A stretch of DNA of 64,000 nucleotides from Paraburkholderia agricolaris (GCF_009455635.1 NZ_QPER01000001.1:1178001-1242000), one strand, 5' to 3'; shown: positions 31,041-40,941, numbered from the stretch's first letter. The notes: generated by a model from the sequence alone, not told the origin. Translations and numbers: made by a program.

Positions 31041-31056
31041 TAGCACGATCGTTCTA
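31041..31056. promoter_or_regulatory. 16-bp operator-like palindrome between ETF-QO and SDR genes
   Basis: TAGCACGA/TCGTTCTA is a palindrome with a single mismatched pair around ACGATCGT. It lies 89 bases from the ETF-QO start and 86 bases from the SDR start, almost exactly central in the divergent promoter region. The form fits a TetR-family repressor site. Fatty acid oxidation genes in betaproteobacteria are known to be under TetR-type repressors, so a shared operator is plausible. Confidence 0.4.
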
Positions 31057-31142
31057 TTTTTGTGATACGGTGTGACCCGCAGTGGCGGTCTTGCCGTATC
31101 CGTCAATCGCGTCTGTAACAACAACCGAACAAGGGAACGACA

Positions 31143-31919
31143 ATGGGCCGTTCGATCAATCTGGAAGGCAAAGTCGCGCTGATTACCGGCGCTTCGAGCG
31201 GGTTGGGGAAGCGCTTTGCTCAGGTATTGTCGCAGGCCGGCGCCAAAGTCGTGCTGGCGAGCCGCCGCACCGAGCGTCTGAAGGAATTGCGCGCCGAGAT
31301 CGAGGCTGCGGGCGGCGCGGCGCATGTTGTCTCGCTCGACGTCACGGATTATCAGAGTATCAAGTCGGCCGTCGCGCACGCGGAAACCGAAGCGGGCACG
31401 ATCGATATTCTGGTGAACAATTCAGGCGTGTCGACCACACAGAAGCTTTCGGAAGTGACGCCGGCCGATTTCGAGTACGTGTTCGACACGAACACGCGCG
31501 GTGCTTTCTTCGTCGCCCAGGAAGTTGCCAAGCGCATGATCATGCGCGGCGGCAACGGGCAGAAGCCGTCATACCGGATCATCAATATCGCGTCGATGGC
31601 GGGCTTGCGCGTGCTGCCGCAGATCGGCCTGTATTCGATCAGTAAGGCCGCCGTCGTCCATATGACGAAAGCCATGGCGCTGGAATGGGGCAAGCACGGC
31701 ATCAACGTGAACGCCATCTGCCCGGGCTATATCGATACCGAGATCAACCATCATCACTGGTCGACCGAGCAGGGGCAGAAGCTGGTGTCGATGCTGCCGC
31801 GTCATCGTGTCGGCAAGCCGGAGGATCTGGACGGGCTGTTGCTGCTGCTGGCGGCCGATGAATCGCAGTTCATCAACGGTTCGGTGATTGCCGCCGACGA
31901 TGGATTCGGGCTCGCCTGA
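31143..31919 (+). CDS. short-chain dehydrogenase/reductase
   Basis: This classical SDR is 258 residues long. The cofactor motif TGASSGLG (near residue 14) and the basic SRRTERLKEL following beta-2 suggest NADP(H) preference. It also has DVTD, NNSGVS, the catalytic Ser in INIASMAG and the YSISK motif (Tyr and Lys). The substrate is unknown; family relatives act on 3-hydroxyacyl-CoA or ketones. It follows the divergent promoter shared with ETF-QO and precedes a thioesterase gene in the same direction, suggesting acyl-CoA metabolism. Confidence 0.88.
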   Translation: MGRSINLEGKVALITGASSGLGKRFAQVLSQAGAKVVLASRRTERLKELRAEIEAAGGAAHVVSLDVTDYQSIKSAVAHAETEAGTIDILVNNSGVSTTQKLSEVTPADFEYVFDTNTRGAFFVAQEVAKRMIMRGGNGQKPSYRIINIASMAGLRVLPQIGLYSISKAAVVHMTKAMALEWGKHGINVNAICPGYIDTEINHHHWSTEQGQKLVSMLPRHRVGKPEDLDGLLLLLAADESQFINGSVIAADDGFGLA

Positions 31920-32025
31920 ACGCACGGACCGTTCGCCAGAAGACTGCCCGCGTGCCCTTGTTTGTCATGTTTGCGCCGGCTTACTCGCCGGTTTCACCCT
32001 CGTTTCAACCCGTTAAAGAAGTACG

Positions 32026-32457
32026 ATGAGCGATTTTCACGCAGTTTTTGAGATGTCTATGCCGATCCGTTGGGGCGACATGGACGCATTCGGCCATGTG
32101 AACAACACGGTCTATTTTCGTTATATGGAGCAGGTGCGGATTTCCTGGTTCGAACAAATGGGTATGCTCGGCAGCAACGCCGATGGGCAGGGGCCGGTGA
32201 TCGTCAATGCGTCGATGGAGTTTCTCAAGCAGTTGCACTATCCCGGCGACGTGATCGGCCGGATGTCTGTGGCGACGCCTGGGCGCAGCAGTTTTGACAC
32301 GGCCTTCGAGCTCGTGCGTGCCGACGACCCGAACACCGTCTATGCCCGTGGTGCTGCCCGCTGTGTATGGATCGACTACGCGGCCGGCAAATCGGTGCCG
32401 GTTCCCGATCAGTTGCGCGAGACCATCGAGCGCGCGGCGCCGGTCAAGGCGGTCTGA
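32026..32457 (+). CDS. 4-hydroxybenzoyl-CoA thioesterase-like (hotdog) acyl-CoA thioesterase
   Basis: This 143-residue hotdog-fold thioesterase has the 4HBT signature IRWGDMDAFGHVNNTVYFRYMEQ at residue 10, the catalytic Asp being in WGDMD. It also has VIVNASMEFLKQLHYPGDV and a C-terminal ARCVWIDYAAGKSVPVPDQLR. It hydrolyses acyl-CoA esters of uncertain chain length. It lies 106 bases after the SDR and converges with the PAS-LuxR regulator gene. Confidence 0.88.
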   Translation: MSDFHAVFEMSMPIRWGDMDAFGHVNNTVYFRYMEQVRISWFEQMGMLGSNADGQGPVIVNASMEFLKQLHYPGDVIGRMSVATPGRSSFDTAFELVRADDPNTVYARGAARCVWIDYAAGKSVPVPDQLRETIERAAPVKAV

Positions 32458-32506
32458 CCCAAGTAAGCCGATTCAGGCGGCCAGATGCAGGCGGCCTGAT
32501 CGCCCC

Positions 32507-33052
32507 TCAATGACCGAGCAAGCGCTGCAGTAGCTCGGTCGCGTTCCCCGTATCGTATTTGCGCATCAGCCGCGCGCGGTAGACGTCGACCGTGCGCGGG
32601 CTGATATCCAGCACCCGCCCGATCTGCTTGCTGGTTTTGCCCGTCACCAGTTGCGCGGCGATTTCCCGTTCCCGCGGAGTCAGTTCGACCGCCACGCGCC
32701 GCGTCGCGCTCAAATCCTCGAAGGTCCAGACGCCGGCTGCGTGCGCGTCGGCGCGTTGCTGCGCGCGGCCTGTCACGTGGCACCAGAACAGTTCGCCATT
32801 GGCCCGCTTCATGATCCGGTCGTCCGCATAGCTGCCTTGCGCGGTCATGATCGGCGCAATCCGTGCGCCGATCCGCTCGAATTCGTCGGTCGACGGGTAC
32901 AGCACCTGGAACGACTGGCCGAGCAGCGTTTCGCGCGGGTAGCCGAATATCGACGCCAGTTCGTCGTTGCAGTCTTCAATGATCCGTTCGCGCGACAGCA
33001 CGAGTCCGATCGGGGCGAGGTGAAACGCGGTTTGGTAATCCAGTGCGGGCAT
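32507..33052 (-). CDS. PAS-LuxR family transcriptional regulator
   Basis: This is a 180-residue regulator with an N-terminal PAS domain (residues about 8-115: TAFHLAPIGLVLSRERIIEDCND, IFGYPRETLLGQSFQVLYP). The C-terminal LuxR/FixJ helix-turn-helix reads VELTPREREIAAQLVTGKTSKQIG and SPRTVDVYRARLMRKY. There is no receiver domain. The start MPALDYQ at 33052 is chosen because the protein fold begins there; longer in-frame starts at 33097 and 33166 add non-domain residues. It is divergent from the scoAB CoA-transferase operon, 243 bases apart, and may regulate it. What the PAS domain senses is unknown. Confidence 0.82.
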   Translation of the reverse strand: MPALDYQTAFHLAPIGLVLSRERIIEDCNDELASIFGYPRETLLGQSFQVLYPSTDEFERIGARIAPIMTAQGSYADDRIMKRANGELFWCHVTGRAQQRADAHAAGVWTFEDLSATRRVAVELTPREREIAAQLVTGKTSKQIGRVLDISPRTVDVYRARLMRKYDTGNATELLQRLLGH

Positions 33053-33295
33053 GGGCTGGCGGCAAGTACTTATGTATTTTTGCGTATTGTGCCGCATGGC
33101 GCGCCCAGCGTACTCTTTCGGGCACATGACAAGGCGGCGAAGCATTCGCGGCGGGCGTTGGCGCAAGGTAGGGCAACCTGAGCGCAGGACCAGCCGCAGA
33201 TGACTAGAATGACGTGTCGGGCTTTTGCCCGCTGAGCGTCATATCGAGGCCGCAACGAACCGATTTCGGGTTTCCATAAAGGAAGGGACATACAG

Positions 33296-34000
33296 ATGAA
33301 CAAGGTCTATCCAGGCGCTGCCGAGGCGCTGAAAGACATCGTCAAGGACGGGCAGACGTTTGCCGTCGGCGGTTTCGGGCTGTGCGGCATTCCCGAGGCG
33401 CTGATCGCGGCGCTGCGCGATTCGAAGGTGCAGGGCATCACCTGCATCAGCAACAATGCGGGTGTCGACGGTTTCGGCCTCGGTCTGTTGCTCGAAACGC
33501 GCCAGGTCAAGAAGATGATTTCGTCGTACGTGGGCGAGAACAAGGAGTTCGAACGCCAGTATCTGGCCGGTGAACTCGAACTGGAATTCACGCCGCAAGG
33601 CACGCTCGCCGAGAAGCTGCGCGCCGGCGGCTCGGGCATTCCGGCTTTCTTCACGAACACCGGCTACGGCACGCTGATCGCCGAGGGCAAGGAAACCCGC
33701 CAGTTCGGCGAGAACCAATATGTGCTCGAACATTCGCTGACGGCCGACGTCGCGCTGGTCAAGGCATGGAAGGCCGACAAATCGGGCAACCTGATCTATC
33801 GCCGTACCGCGCGCAACTTCAATCCGATGTGCGCGATGGCCGGCAAGATCACGGTCGCGGAAGTCGAGGAAATCGTTGAAGTGGGCGAACTCGATCCGGA
33901 TGCGATCCACACGCCGGGCATTTTCGTGCAGCGCATTGTGCTCAATGCGCATCCGGAAAAACGCATTGAACAACGCGTCGTCCGCGCGAAAGGAGACTGA
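33296..34000 (+). CDS. scoA: 3-oxoacid CoA-transferase subunit A
   Basis: This is the alpha subunit of succinyl-CoA:3-ketoacid CoA-transferase, which activates acetoacetate with succinyl-CoA in ketone-body and PHB use. The 234 residues have the family I CoA-transferase A signature [16 protein letters not shown] (residue 24), [15 protein letters not shown], and [19 protein letters not shown]. It lies three bases upstream of scoB in the same operon, divergent from the PAS-LuxR gene. Confidence 0.92.
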   Translation: MNKVYPGAAEALKDIVKDGQTFAVGGFGLCGIPEALIAALRDSKVQGITCISNNAGVDGFGLGLLLETRQVKKMISSYVGENKEFERQYLAGELELEFTPQGTLAEKLRAGGSGIPAFFTNTGYGTLIAEGKETRQFGENQYVLEHSLTADVALVKAWKADKSGNLIYRRTARNFNPMCAMAGKITVAEVEEIVEVGELDPDAIHTPGIFVQRIVLNAHPEKRIEQRVVRAKGD

Positions 34001-34002
34001 TC

Positions 34003-34644
34003 ATGGCATGGACTCGTGACGAAATGGCCGCCCGCGCGGCGAAGGAATTGCAGGACGGTTTCTACGTGAACCTCGGCATCGGCTTGCCGACCCTGGTGGC
34101 GAACCATGTGCCGGCCGGTGTCGAAGTGTGGCTGCAGTCGGAGAACGGCCTGCTCGGCATCGGCCCGTCGCCGACCGAAGAAGAAGTGGATGCCGACCTG
34201 ATCAATGCCGGCAAGCAGACGGTGACCACGCTGCCGGGTTCGTCGATTTTCTCGTCGGCGGATTCATTTGCGATGATTCGCGGCGGCCACATCAACCTGG
34301 CGATTCTGGGCGCGATGCAGATCAGCAAGAAGGGCGATCTGGCCAACTGGATGATCCCCGGCAAGATGATCAAGGGCATGGGCGGCGCGATGGATCTGGT
34401 CGCGGGCGTCAAGCGCGTGGTCGTGCTGATGGAGCACGTCGCCAAGGGCGACCAGCACAAGATACTCGAAGACTGCACGTTGCCGTTGACGGGCGTGGGC
34501 GTGGTCGATCAGATCATCACCGATCTCGGCGTGATCGAAGTGACGGAAGACGGTCTGAAAGTAACCGAGCTGGCGCCGGGCGTCAGCGTCGAGGAAATCA
34601 AGGCGAAGACGGGTGCGCCGCTGGATGTCAGCGCGGTGAGCTGA
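34003..34644 (+). CDS. scoB: 3-oxoacid CoA-transferase subunit B
   Basis: This 213-residue beta subunit carries the catalytic glutamate in [13 protein letters not shown] (near residue 47), which forms the glutamyl-CoA thioester. The [18 protein letters not shown] opening and [20 protein letters not shown] segment are characteristic. AAAGGAG lies just before the ATG. It ends the operon before a strong terminator. Specificity for acetoacetate rather than 3-oxoadipate is inferred from overall resemblance to ScoB. Confidence 0.92.
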   Translation: MAWTRDEMAARAAKELQDGFYVNLGIGLPTLVANHVPAGVEVWLQSENGLLGIGPSPTEEEVDADLINAGKQTVTTLPGSSIFSSADSFAMIRGGHINLAILGAMQISKKGDLANWMIPGKMIKGMGGAMDLVAGVKRVVVLMEHVAKGDQHKILEDCTLPLTGVGVVDQIITDLGVIEVTEDGLKVTELAPGVSVEEIKAKTGAPLDVSAVS

Positions 34645-34711
34645 ACGGTTTTGTGAGCCGCCCGCGGTTTCGGTCTGCATGACCGGCACGGGGCGGCGGG
34701 GCAGGACCCGG

Positions 34712-34746
34712 AGCGGGCGAGGCGTGAGTCTCGCCCGCTTTGTTTT
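34712..34746 (+). terminator. intrinsic terminator of scoAB
   Basis: AGCGGGCGAG (34712-34721) and CTCGCCCGCT (34730-34739) form a perfect 10-bp GC stem with an 8-base loop, followed by a T-rich tract (TTTGTTTT). It lies 67 bases past the scoB stop. Confidence 0.9.
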
Positions 34747-34905
34747 GGCGCTTGATGTCCGCTCGATGCCAGTCCCAGGCCGTCCTATGACGTTCGGCTG
34801 ATCCTTGCCGCACGGCAAAGCGGTTTACAATCTTTCGAAGTTTGGACGCTTATTGATCCCTGCTGTGCCCAGGCCGAATCCGCAGCGCTTTTGCAAGGAA
34901 ACCCG

Positions 34906-35817
34906 ATGACCGAAACGTCCACTTCCACCGCCGGGCGGCCTGCGCCGCGCCAACGTTACGTGCAATGCGCAAGCGGCGGTGGCTTGCACCGTATCGCCTA
35001 CACCGAGTGGGGCGACCCGGCCAACCCGCGTGTGCTGCTGTGCGTGCACGGCTTGACGCGCTCGGGGCGCGATTTCGACCGCCTCGCGGCGGAATTTGCC
35101 GGCACTTACCGCGTGGTGTGTCCGGATGTGGCGGGGCGGGGCTTGTCTTCATGGCTCGCAAACCCCAACTTCTATACCGTGCCGCAGTACGTCGCCGATA
35201 TGGTCACGCTGATCGCGCGCCTGAACGTCGAAACGGTCGACTGGTTCGGCACTTCGATGGGCGGTCTGATCGGGCTCGCGCTGGCCGGTCTGCCGGAAAC
35301 GCCGATTCGCAAGATGCTGCTGAACGACGTCGGTCCGCATCTGGAACCGGTGGCCGTGCAGCGAATCGGCGATTACCTCGGTAAGCCGGTGCGTTTCGAA
35401 TCGCTGCAGCAGGGTATCGATTACGCCGCGTTGCTTGCGCAAACGTTCGGTCCGCTCACGCCAGAGGAATGGCGCGAGATCAATACGCCGCTTTTGCACG
35501 AGCAGGACGGCGCATGGTTGTTCCGCTACGACCCGCGAATCGCGCAGCCATTTACCGCGACAACCGAAGAGGCGGCCAAACTCGGCGAAGCCGCGCTGTG
35601 GCATTCGCTGGCGGCGTTTCAGGGGCCGGTGCTGGTGGTGCGCGGCGAGCAATCGGATCTGCTTTCTCGCGAGACCGTCGCGAAGATGGTCGAAACCGGG
35701 CGTGCCGTATCGAGCGCGGAAATCGTGGGCGTCGGGCACGCGCCGGCGTTCCTCTCGGCCGATCAGATCGACCTCGCGAGGCAGTTCTTCATCGGGTCGG
35801 CCACTGACGCGTCATAA
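34906..35817 (+). CDS. alpha/beta-hydrolase
   Basis: This 303-residue serine hydrolase has CVHGLTRSGRDFDRL near residue 46 (oxyanion), the nucleophile in WFGTSMGGLIG (Ser near 117), an acid in the VRGEQSDLL loop, and the catalytic His in VGVGHAPAFLS near the C-terminus. The ATG at 34906 follows AAGGAA. The substrate is unknown. It stands as a single gene between the scoAB terminator and a RidA-family gene in the same direction, about 90 bases apart. Confidence 0.88.
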   Translation: MTETSTSTAGRPAPRQRYVQCASGGGLHRIAYTEWGDPANPRVLLCVHGLTRSGRDFDRLAAEFAGTYRVVCPDVAGRGLSSWLANPNFYTVPQYVADMVTLIARLNVETVDWFGTSMGGLIGLALAGLPETPIRKMLLNDVGPHLEPVAVQRIGDYLGKPVRFESLQQGIDYAALLAQTFGPLTPEEWREINTPLLHEQDGAWLFRYDPRIAQPFTATTEEAAKLGEAALWHSLAAFQGPVLVVRGEQSDLLSRETVAKMVETGRAVSSAEIVGVGHAPAFLSADQIDLARQFFIGSATDAS

Positions 35818-35908
35818 TGTAGGGTTCCGCACATCGCCCTTTCGTTTCTGATCGGGTGCAATGCGGAACGCATCTTCGATCAACTTTCAACCCAACTCAG
35901 GATTCTTC

Positions 35909-36262
35909 ATGGCAGTCATTCGTCATCACGTCGGCAAGCGCCTCTCGGAAACCGCCGTTTACAACGGTACCGTGTACCTCGCAGGCCAGATCGCCGAAGA
36001 CGCGGATCAGGACATCACGGGTCAGACGCGCGAAGTGCTTGGCCACATCGACCGTCTGCTGGAGGAAGTGAACAGCGACAAGTCGCATTTGCTGTCCGTG
36101 CAGATCTACATCTCGGACATGGTGCATTTCGCCGGCATGAACGCTGTGTGGGACGAGTGGGTCGCACAAGGCGCCACGCCGCCGCGCGCTACCGTGGAAG
36201 CGAAGCTCGCGAATCCGAAGTGCCTCGTCGAAATCGTCGTGGTCGCGGCGCAGCGCGATTGA
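35909..36262 (+). CDS. RidA/YjgF-family protein
   Basis: This 117-residue protein belongs to the Rid superfamily, whose RidA members hydrolyse reactive enamine/imine intermediates from PLP enzymes. It has YNGTVYLAGQIAEDADQDITGQ, NAVWDEWVAQGATPPRATVEAKLANP and a C-terminal VEIVVVAAQ. The RidA active-site Arg fits the RATVEAKL segment. The start at 35909 has AGGA 6 bases upstream; an in-frame ATG at 35861 would add an unrelated N-terminus. It lies just upstream of relA in the same direction. Confidence 0.88.
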   Translation: MAVIRHHVGKRLSETAVYNGTVYLAGQIAEDADQDITGQTREVLGHIDRLLEEVNSDKSHLLSVQIYISDMVHFAGMNAVWDEWVAQGATPPRATVEAKLANPKCLVEIVVVAAQRD

Positions 36263-36332
36263 GCGTGACCGAACCCGGTCTCGCAGTTGTTGAAATTCTG
36301 TTGATCCGTCTGGCCCGGTGGGCCGTCGCACC

Positions 36333-38576
36333 ATGACTACCGAAATCGTTACGAGCACGCCGGCCCCCATCCCTTCCTTCGACGAAGCGATGGCGTTCGT
36401 GCGCGAGCATGCGGGCGAGGTGCGGCTCTCGTCGGGTGAGTTGCTGGCGGATCATGCGGCGGGTACGGCGTCGATCATGCGCACGCTCAATGTCGATCCG
36501 CCGGCGGTGCTGGCGGCGGCCCTGTTTGCGCTGACGCCGCATCTGCAAGACCCGGAACGCGTGATCGCCGACAACTTCGGCGAAGAAGTCGCGCAACTGG
36601 TCGGCGATGTACGCAAGCTGCTGCGCCTCGGTACGGTGAGCTTGCGCGCCGCGCAAAATGCAATGCCTGAAGCCGGACGCGATGCGCAGGCCGCGCGCCG
36701 TGCCCAGGTCGAGGCGCTGCGCAAGATGCTGCTCGCGTTCGCGCAGGACATTCGCGTCGTGCTGATACGACTCGCGTCGCGCCTGCAATCGCTGCGCTAT
36801 TACGCGGCGGCGAAGATCACACCGTCGCCCGACGTCGCGCGTGAGACGCTCGATATTTATGCGCCGCTCGCCAACCGTCTGGGCATCTGGCAACTGAAAT
36901 GGGAGCTCGAGGATCTCGCGTTCCGTTTCGAAGAGCCGGTCACGTACAAGCGCATCGCCAAGCTGCTCGACGAAAAACGCGTCGAGCGCGAAAGTTATGT
37001 TGCGCAGGCGATCGAGCGATTGCAGCAGGAGTTGGCTGCGGCGAACGTGCAGGCCGAAGTGAGCGGCCGGCCCAAGCATATCTATAGCATCTGGCGCAAG
37101 ATGCGCGGCAAGGAACTGGACTTCGCCGAACTGTACGACGTGCGCGCGTTTCGCGTGATCGTGCCGGACATCAAGGATTGCTACACGGTGCTCGGCATCG
37201 TGCACAACCTGTGGCAGCCGGTGCCCAGAGAGTTCGACGACTACATCTCGCGGCCGAAGCCGAACGGCTATAAATCGCTGCATACGGTTGTGATCGGCGA
37301 CGACGGCCGTGCGTTCGAAGTGCAGATCCGTACGCAGGAAATGCATCAGTTCGCCGAGTACGGCGTGGCGGCGCACTGGCGCTACAAGGAAGCGGGCACG
37401 CGGGGTTACGGTGGCCAGTTCAGCGCCAATGAGAAGTACGACGAGAAGATTGCGTGGTTGCGTCAACTGCTCGCATGGAAAGACGAAGTTTCAGAAGGCG
37501 AGCACGGCGAGAAGCGCGCCGCGCAGCCGTGGGAGCAACTGCGCCAGGCCACGCTCGACGACGACCACATCTACGTGCTCACGCCGCAAGCGCGGGTGAT
37601 TCCGTTGCCGCACGGCGCGACGCCGGTGGACTTCGCGTATCACCTGCATAGCGAGCTGGGGCATCGCTGCCGCGGCGCGCGCGTCGACGGCGCGATGGTG
37701 CCGCTCAACACGCCATTGCAGAACGGTCAGACGGTCGAGATCGTCGCGGTGAAAGAGGGCGGTCCGTCGCGCGACTGGCTCAACCCGCAACTCGGATATC
37801 TGCAGAGCCATCGGGCACGGCAGAAAGTGCGCGCGTGGTTCAACGCGGTCGAAGTGCAGGAGCACATCGCGAGCGGCCGGGCGATGGTCGAAAAGACCCT
37901 GCAGCGCGAGGGTAAGACGTCGGTCAATCTCGATCAGCTTGCCGCCAAACTCGGTTTCAAGACCACCGACGATCTGTTCTCGGTGGTCGGCAAGGAGGAA
38001 TTCAGTTTACGGCTCGTCGAGCAGGCGTTGCACGATGCGCCGCCGCCCGAGCCCGTCGTCGAGGCGCCGGAACAGTTCGAGAAGCGCAGTAGCGGGGCGA
38101 GTGTTGCCCGTGGCGCTTCCACCGGTGTGCTGGTGGTCGGCGTCGACGCGCTGCTTACGCAGCTCGCGCGCTGTTGCCGGCCCGCTCCGCCCGACGACAT
38201 CAGCGGTTTCGTCACGCGCGGCAAGGGCATGTCGATCCACCGCAGCGATTGCCCGACCTTCCTGCGCATGGCCGATCGCGCGCCGGAGCGCGTGCTGCAA
38301 ACCGCATGGTCGGCCGATGTGATGAGCGGGCGCGGGCAATCGGTCTATCCTGTCGACCTCAGCATCGAGGCAACGGATCGGCAAGGCCTGCTGCGCGATA
38401 TCTCCGAAGTTTTCGCGCGCGAGAAAATGAACGTGATTGGTGTGAAAACGCAATCGCGGCGCAACGCCGCGTTCATGCAATTTACCGTCGAGGTATCGAG
38501 CGCGGCGCAGATTCAGCGCGCGTGTACGTTGCTCGGTGAGGTGACGGGCGTGATGCGCGCTTCACGCAAGAATTAA
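36333..38576 (+). CDS. relA: GTP pyrophosphokinase RelA (ppGpp synthetase I)
   Basis: This makes (p)ppGpp on ribosomes during amino acid starvation. The 747 residues are ordered as pseudo-hydrolase, synthetase, TGS, helical and ACT regions. The hydrolase domain (about residues 20-190) lacks the HD pair, having FALTPHLQDPE where the HDxxED motif should be, so no hydrolysis is expected. The synthetase has GRPKHIYSIWRKM, the EFDD motif of monofunctional RelA in REFDDYISRPKPNGYKSLHT, and VQIRTQEMHQFAEYG. The TGS domain begins DDHIYVLTPQARVIPLPHGAT, and ACT is at the C-terminus (IEATDRQGLLRDISEVFA). An in-frame GTG lies 15 bases upstream. Confidence 0.93.
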   Translation: MTTEIVTSTPAPIPSFDEAMAFVREHAGEVRLSSGELLADHAAGTASIMRTLNVDPPAVLAAALFALTPHLQDPERVIADNFGEEVAQLVGDVRKLLRLGTVSLRAAQNAMPEAGRDAQAARRAQVEALRKMLLAFAQDIRVVLIRLASRLQSLRYYAAAKITPSPDVARETLDIYAPLANRLGIWQLKWELEDLAFRFEEPVTYKRIAKLLDEKRVERESYVAQAIERLQQELAAANVQAEVSGRPKHIYSIWRKMRGKELDFAELYDVRAFRVIVPDIKDCYTVLGIVHNLWQPVPREFDDYISRPKPNGYKSLHTVVIGDDGRAFEVQIRTQEMHQFAEYGVAAHWRYKEAGTRGYGGQFSANEKYDEKIAWLRQLLAWKDEVSEGEHGEKRAAQPWEQLRQATLDDDHIYVLTPQARVIPLPHGATPVDFAYHLHSELGHRCRGARVDGAMVPLNTPLQNGQTVEIVAVKEGGPSRDWLNPQLGYLQSHRARQKVRAWFNAVEVQEHIASGRAMVEKTLQREGKTSVNLDQLAAKLGFKTTDDLFSVVGKEEFSLRLVEQALHDAPPPEPVVEAPEQFEKRSSGASVARGASTGVLVVGVDALLTQLARCCRPAPPDDISGFVTRGKGMSIHRSDCPTFLRMADRAPERVLQTAWSADVMSGRGQSVYPVDLSIEATDRQGLLRDISEVFAREKMNVIGVKTQSRRNAAFMQFTVEVSSAAQIQRACTLLGEVTGVMRASRKN

Positions 38577-38666
38577 TGTTTGGACGCCGCGGTGGGTTGC
38601 CGGCAGGCATCCCTTCAACGCGCCCGGGCGCGTGAGTAGAAATTTAAAGTCGATGCATAAAAGTAC

Positions 38667-38695
38667 TTGCCAAGCGGTGTGGCGCTCCATATAAT
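38667..38695 (+). promoter_or_regulatory. sigma-70 promoter of tRNA-Val
   Basis: TTGCCA (38667-38672) and a perfect TATAAT (38690-38695) are separated by exactly 17 bases. They place transcription start about 5 bases before the mature tRNA. Confidence 0.85.
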
Positions 38696-38706
38696 CTCGT
38701 TTCTTC

Positions 38707-38783
38707 AGGCTCGTAGCTCAGCTGGTTAGAGCACCACCTTGACATGGTGGGGGTCGTTGGTTCGAGTCCAATCGAGCCTACCA
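38707..38783 (+). tRNA. tRNA-Val(GAC)
   Basis: This is a 77-base tRNA with acceptor stem AGGCTCG/CGAGCCT, anticodon loop TTGACAT giving anticodon GAC (valine), a TTCGAGT T loop and an encoded CCA end at 38781-38783. It is transcribed from the consensus promoter just upstream and lies between relA and thrS. Confidence 0.97.
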
Positions 38784-38944
38784 ACGAAAGAGAAATTCCG
38801 GTTTTGCCGGGGTTTCGCAAACTGCAGTAAGCGCTTCGGCGCAAAAGGCAAATACGGTTATGGCACCGCGAACGTTGACCGAAACTACTTCGGAGCGACG
38901 CTAGTCGAGGACCACTTTCGCCAATGTAGTTTGCAAAAAATGTG

Positions 38945-38980
38945 AATGCGGCCCCTCGAAAGCGGGGCCGCATTTTTTTT
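38945..38980 (+). terminator. intrinsic terminator between tRNA-Val and thrS
   Basis: AATGCGGCCCC (38945-38955) pairs perfectly with GGGGCCGCATT (38964-38974), followed by eight or more T residues up to 38980. It ends the tRNA transcript about 160 bases downstream. The 160 bases between hold no gene that can be supported. Confidence 0.9.
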
Positions 38981-39033
38981 GGCTTGTTTGATGGTTGTAT
39001 GTGCCGCCGCCGGTCGGCACCACGGAGAACACA

Positions 39034-40941
39034 ATGGTTTCGATACGTCTGCCCGACGGTTCTGTTCGACAGTACGAGCATCCGGTGACCGTCGCCGAAG
39101 TGGCCGCCTCGATCGGCCCCGGCCTCGCGAAGGCCGCGCTCGGCGGCAAGATCGACGGTGAACTCGTCGACACGTCCACGCTGATCGATCACGATGTGGC
39201 GCTTGCCATCGTCACCGAGAAAGACGCAGACGGCCTCGATATCATTCGCCACTCCACGGCGCACTTGCTCGCGTACGCGGTGAAGGATCTGTTCCCGGAA
39301 GCGCAAGTCACGATCGGCCCGGTTATCGACAACGGCTTCTACTACGACTTTTCCTACCACCGTCCCTTCACGCCTGAAGATCTCGAGAAGATCGAAAAGC
39401 GCATGCAGGAACTCGCGAAGAAAGATGAGCCGGTCTCGCGCCGCGTGGTGTCGCGCGACGAAGCGGTGGACTACTTCAAAAGCATCGGCGAAAAGTACAA
39501 GGCCGAAATCATCGAATCGATTCCGGCTACCGACGAAATCAAGCTGTATTCGCACGGCAGCTTCACCGATCTGTGCCGCGGCCCGCACGTGCCGTCCACC
39601 GGCAAGCTGAAGGTTTTCAAGCTGATGAAGCTGGCCGGCGCCTACTGGCGCGGCGATTCGAAGAACGAGCAGTTGCAGCGCATTTACGGCACGGCCTGGA
39701 CGAAGAAAGAAGACCAGGACGCGTATCTGCACATGCTCGAAGAGGCGGAAAAGCGCGACCACCGCAAACTCGGCAAGCAACTCGATCTGTTTCATATGCA
39801 GGACGAGTCGCCGGGCATGGTGTTCTGGCATCCGCGTGGCTGGACGCTGTGGCAGCAGGTCGAGCAGTACATGCGCCGCCGCGTGAACGACGCCGGCTAC
39901 CTTGAAATCAAGACGCCGATGATCATGGACCGCTCGCTATGGGAAGCGTCGGGCCACTGGCAGAACTATCGTGAAAACATGTTCACGACCGAGTCGGAAA
40001 AGCGCGACTACGCGATCAAACCGATGAACTGCCCGGGTCACGTGCAGGTGTTCAACCACGGTCTGCGTTCGTATCGCGATCTGCCGCTGCGATACGCGGA
40101 ATTCGGCTCGTGCCACCGCAACGAATCGTCGGGCGCGCTGCACGGCCTGATGCGCGTGCGCGGTTTCGTGCAGGATGACGCCCACATTTTCTGTACCGAA
40201 GACCAGTTCATCAGCGAATCGATCGCGTTCAATACGCTGGCGATGAGCGTCTACAAGGACTTCGGCTTCGAGAATGTCGAAATCAAGCTGTCGTTGCGCC
40301 CGGATGCGCGCGCCGGCACGGACGAGACGTGGGATCGCGCGGAGCAGGGTCTGCGCGAGGCGCTGACGGCCTGCGGCGTAACCTGGGAAGAGTTGCCGGG
40401 TGAGGGCGCGTTCTACGGTCCGAAGGTCGAATACCACATCAAGGACGCGCTCGGCCGCTCGTGGCAGTGCGGTACGTTGCAGCTCGACATGGTGCTGCCG
40501 GAGCGTCTGGGTGCCGAATACGTCGCCGAAGACAATAGCCGCCGCCGCCCGATCATGCTGCACCGGGCAATCGTCGGATCAATGGAGCGCTTCCTCGGGA
40601 TTCTGATCGAGCACCATGCTGGTGCAATGCCGTCGTGGCTTGCTCCGATGCAGGTTGTGGTGATGAATATCGCGGAAAATCAGGCCGAATATGCGCGGTC
40701 TCTAGCCCAATCGTTGCAAAAACAAGGGGTTAGAGTAGAGGCCGATTTGCGCAACGAGAAGATTAGCTATAAAATACGCGAGCACACGCTAGAAAAGGTG
40801 CCGTACCTGCTCGTGGTCGGCGACAAAGAGCGTGAAGCCCAAACGGTAGCCGTGCGTGCCCGTGGTGGTGTCGATCTGGGTGTGATGCCTCTCGATACCT
40901 TCATTGAGCGTCTGCGTCAGGACGTGCAGTCGTTCAACTGA
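39034..40941 (+). CDS. thrS: threonine-tRNA ligase
   Basis: This class II synthetase charges tRNA-Thr. The 635 residues are ordered TGS (1-62), editing domain with [12 protein letters not shown] and a later [13 protein letters not shown] (about 63-240), catalytic core with motif 1, motif 2 [26 protein letters not shown], motif 3 [23 protein letters not shown], then the anticodon-binding domain. The zinc ligands fit PMNCPGH and later His residues. The start at 39034 has GGAG 8 bases before it; an in-frame upstream frame start is less likely. It is the first gene of the translation operon. Confidence 0.97.
   Translation: MVSIRLPDGSVRQYEHPVTVAEVAASIGPGLAKAALGGKIDGELVDTSTLIDHDVALAIVTEKDADGLDIIRHSTAHLLAYAVKDLFPEAQVTIGPVIDNGFYYDFSYHRPFTPEDLEKIEKRMQELAKKDEPVSRRVVSRDEAVDYFKSIGEKYKAEIIESIPATDEIKLYSHGSFTDLCRGPHVPSTGKLKVFKLMKLAGAYWRGDSKNEQLQRIYGTAWTKKEDQDAYLHMLEEAEKRDHRKLGKQLDLFHMQDESPGMVFWHPRGWTLWQQVEQYMRRRVNDAGYLEIKTPMIMDRSLWEASGHWQNYRENMFTTESEKRDYAIKPMNCPGHVQVFNHGLRSYRDLPLRYAEFGSCHRNESSGALHGLMRVRGFVQDDAHIFCTEDQFISESIAFNTLAMSVYKDFGFENVEIKLSLRPDARAGTDETWDRAEQGLREALTACGVTWEELPGEGAFYGPKVEYHIKDALGRSWQCGTLQLDMVLPERLGAEYVAEDNSRRRPIMLHRAIVGSMERFLGILIEHHAGAMPSWLAPMQVVVMNIAENQAEYARSLAQSLQKQGVRVEADLRNEKISYKIREHTLEKVPYLLVVGDKEREAQTVAVRARGGVDLGVMPLDTFIERLRQDVQSFN

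Noticed and set aside
38784..38944. Partial second tRNA or small RNA after tRNA-Val
   Set aside because: No cloverleaf or CCA could be formed; only the terminator at 38945-38980 is convincing.
38644..39831. Long minus-strand frame across tRNA-Val and the start of thrS
   Set aside because: It crosses a tRNA, its promoter and a terminator, and is antisense to thrS.
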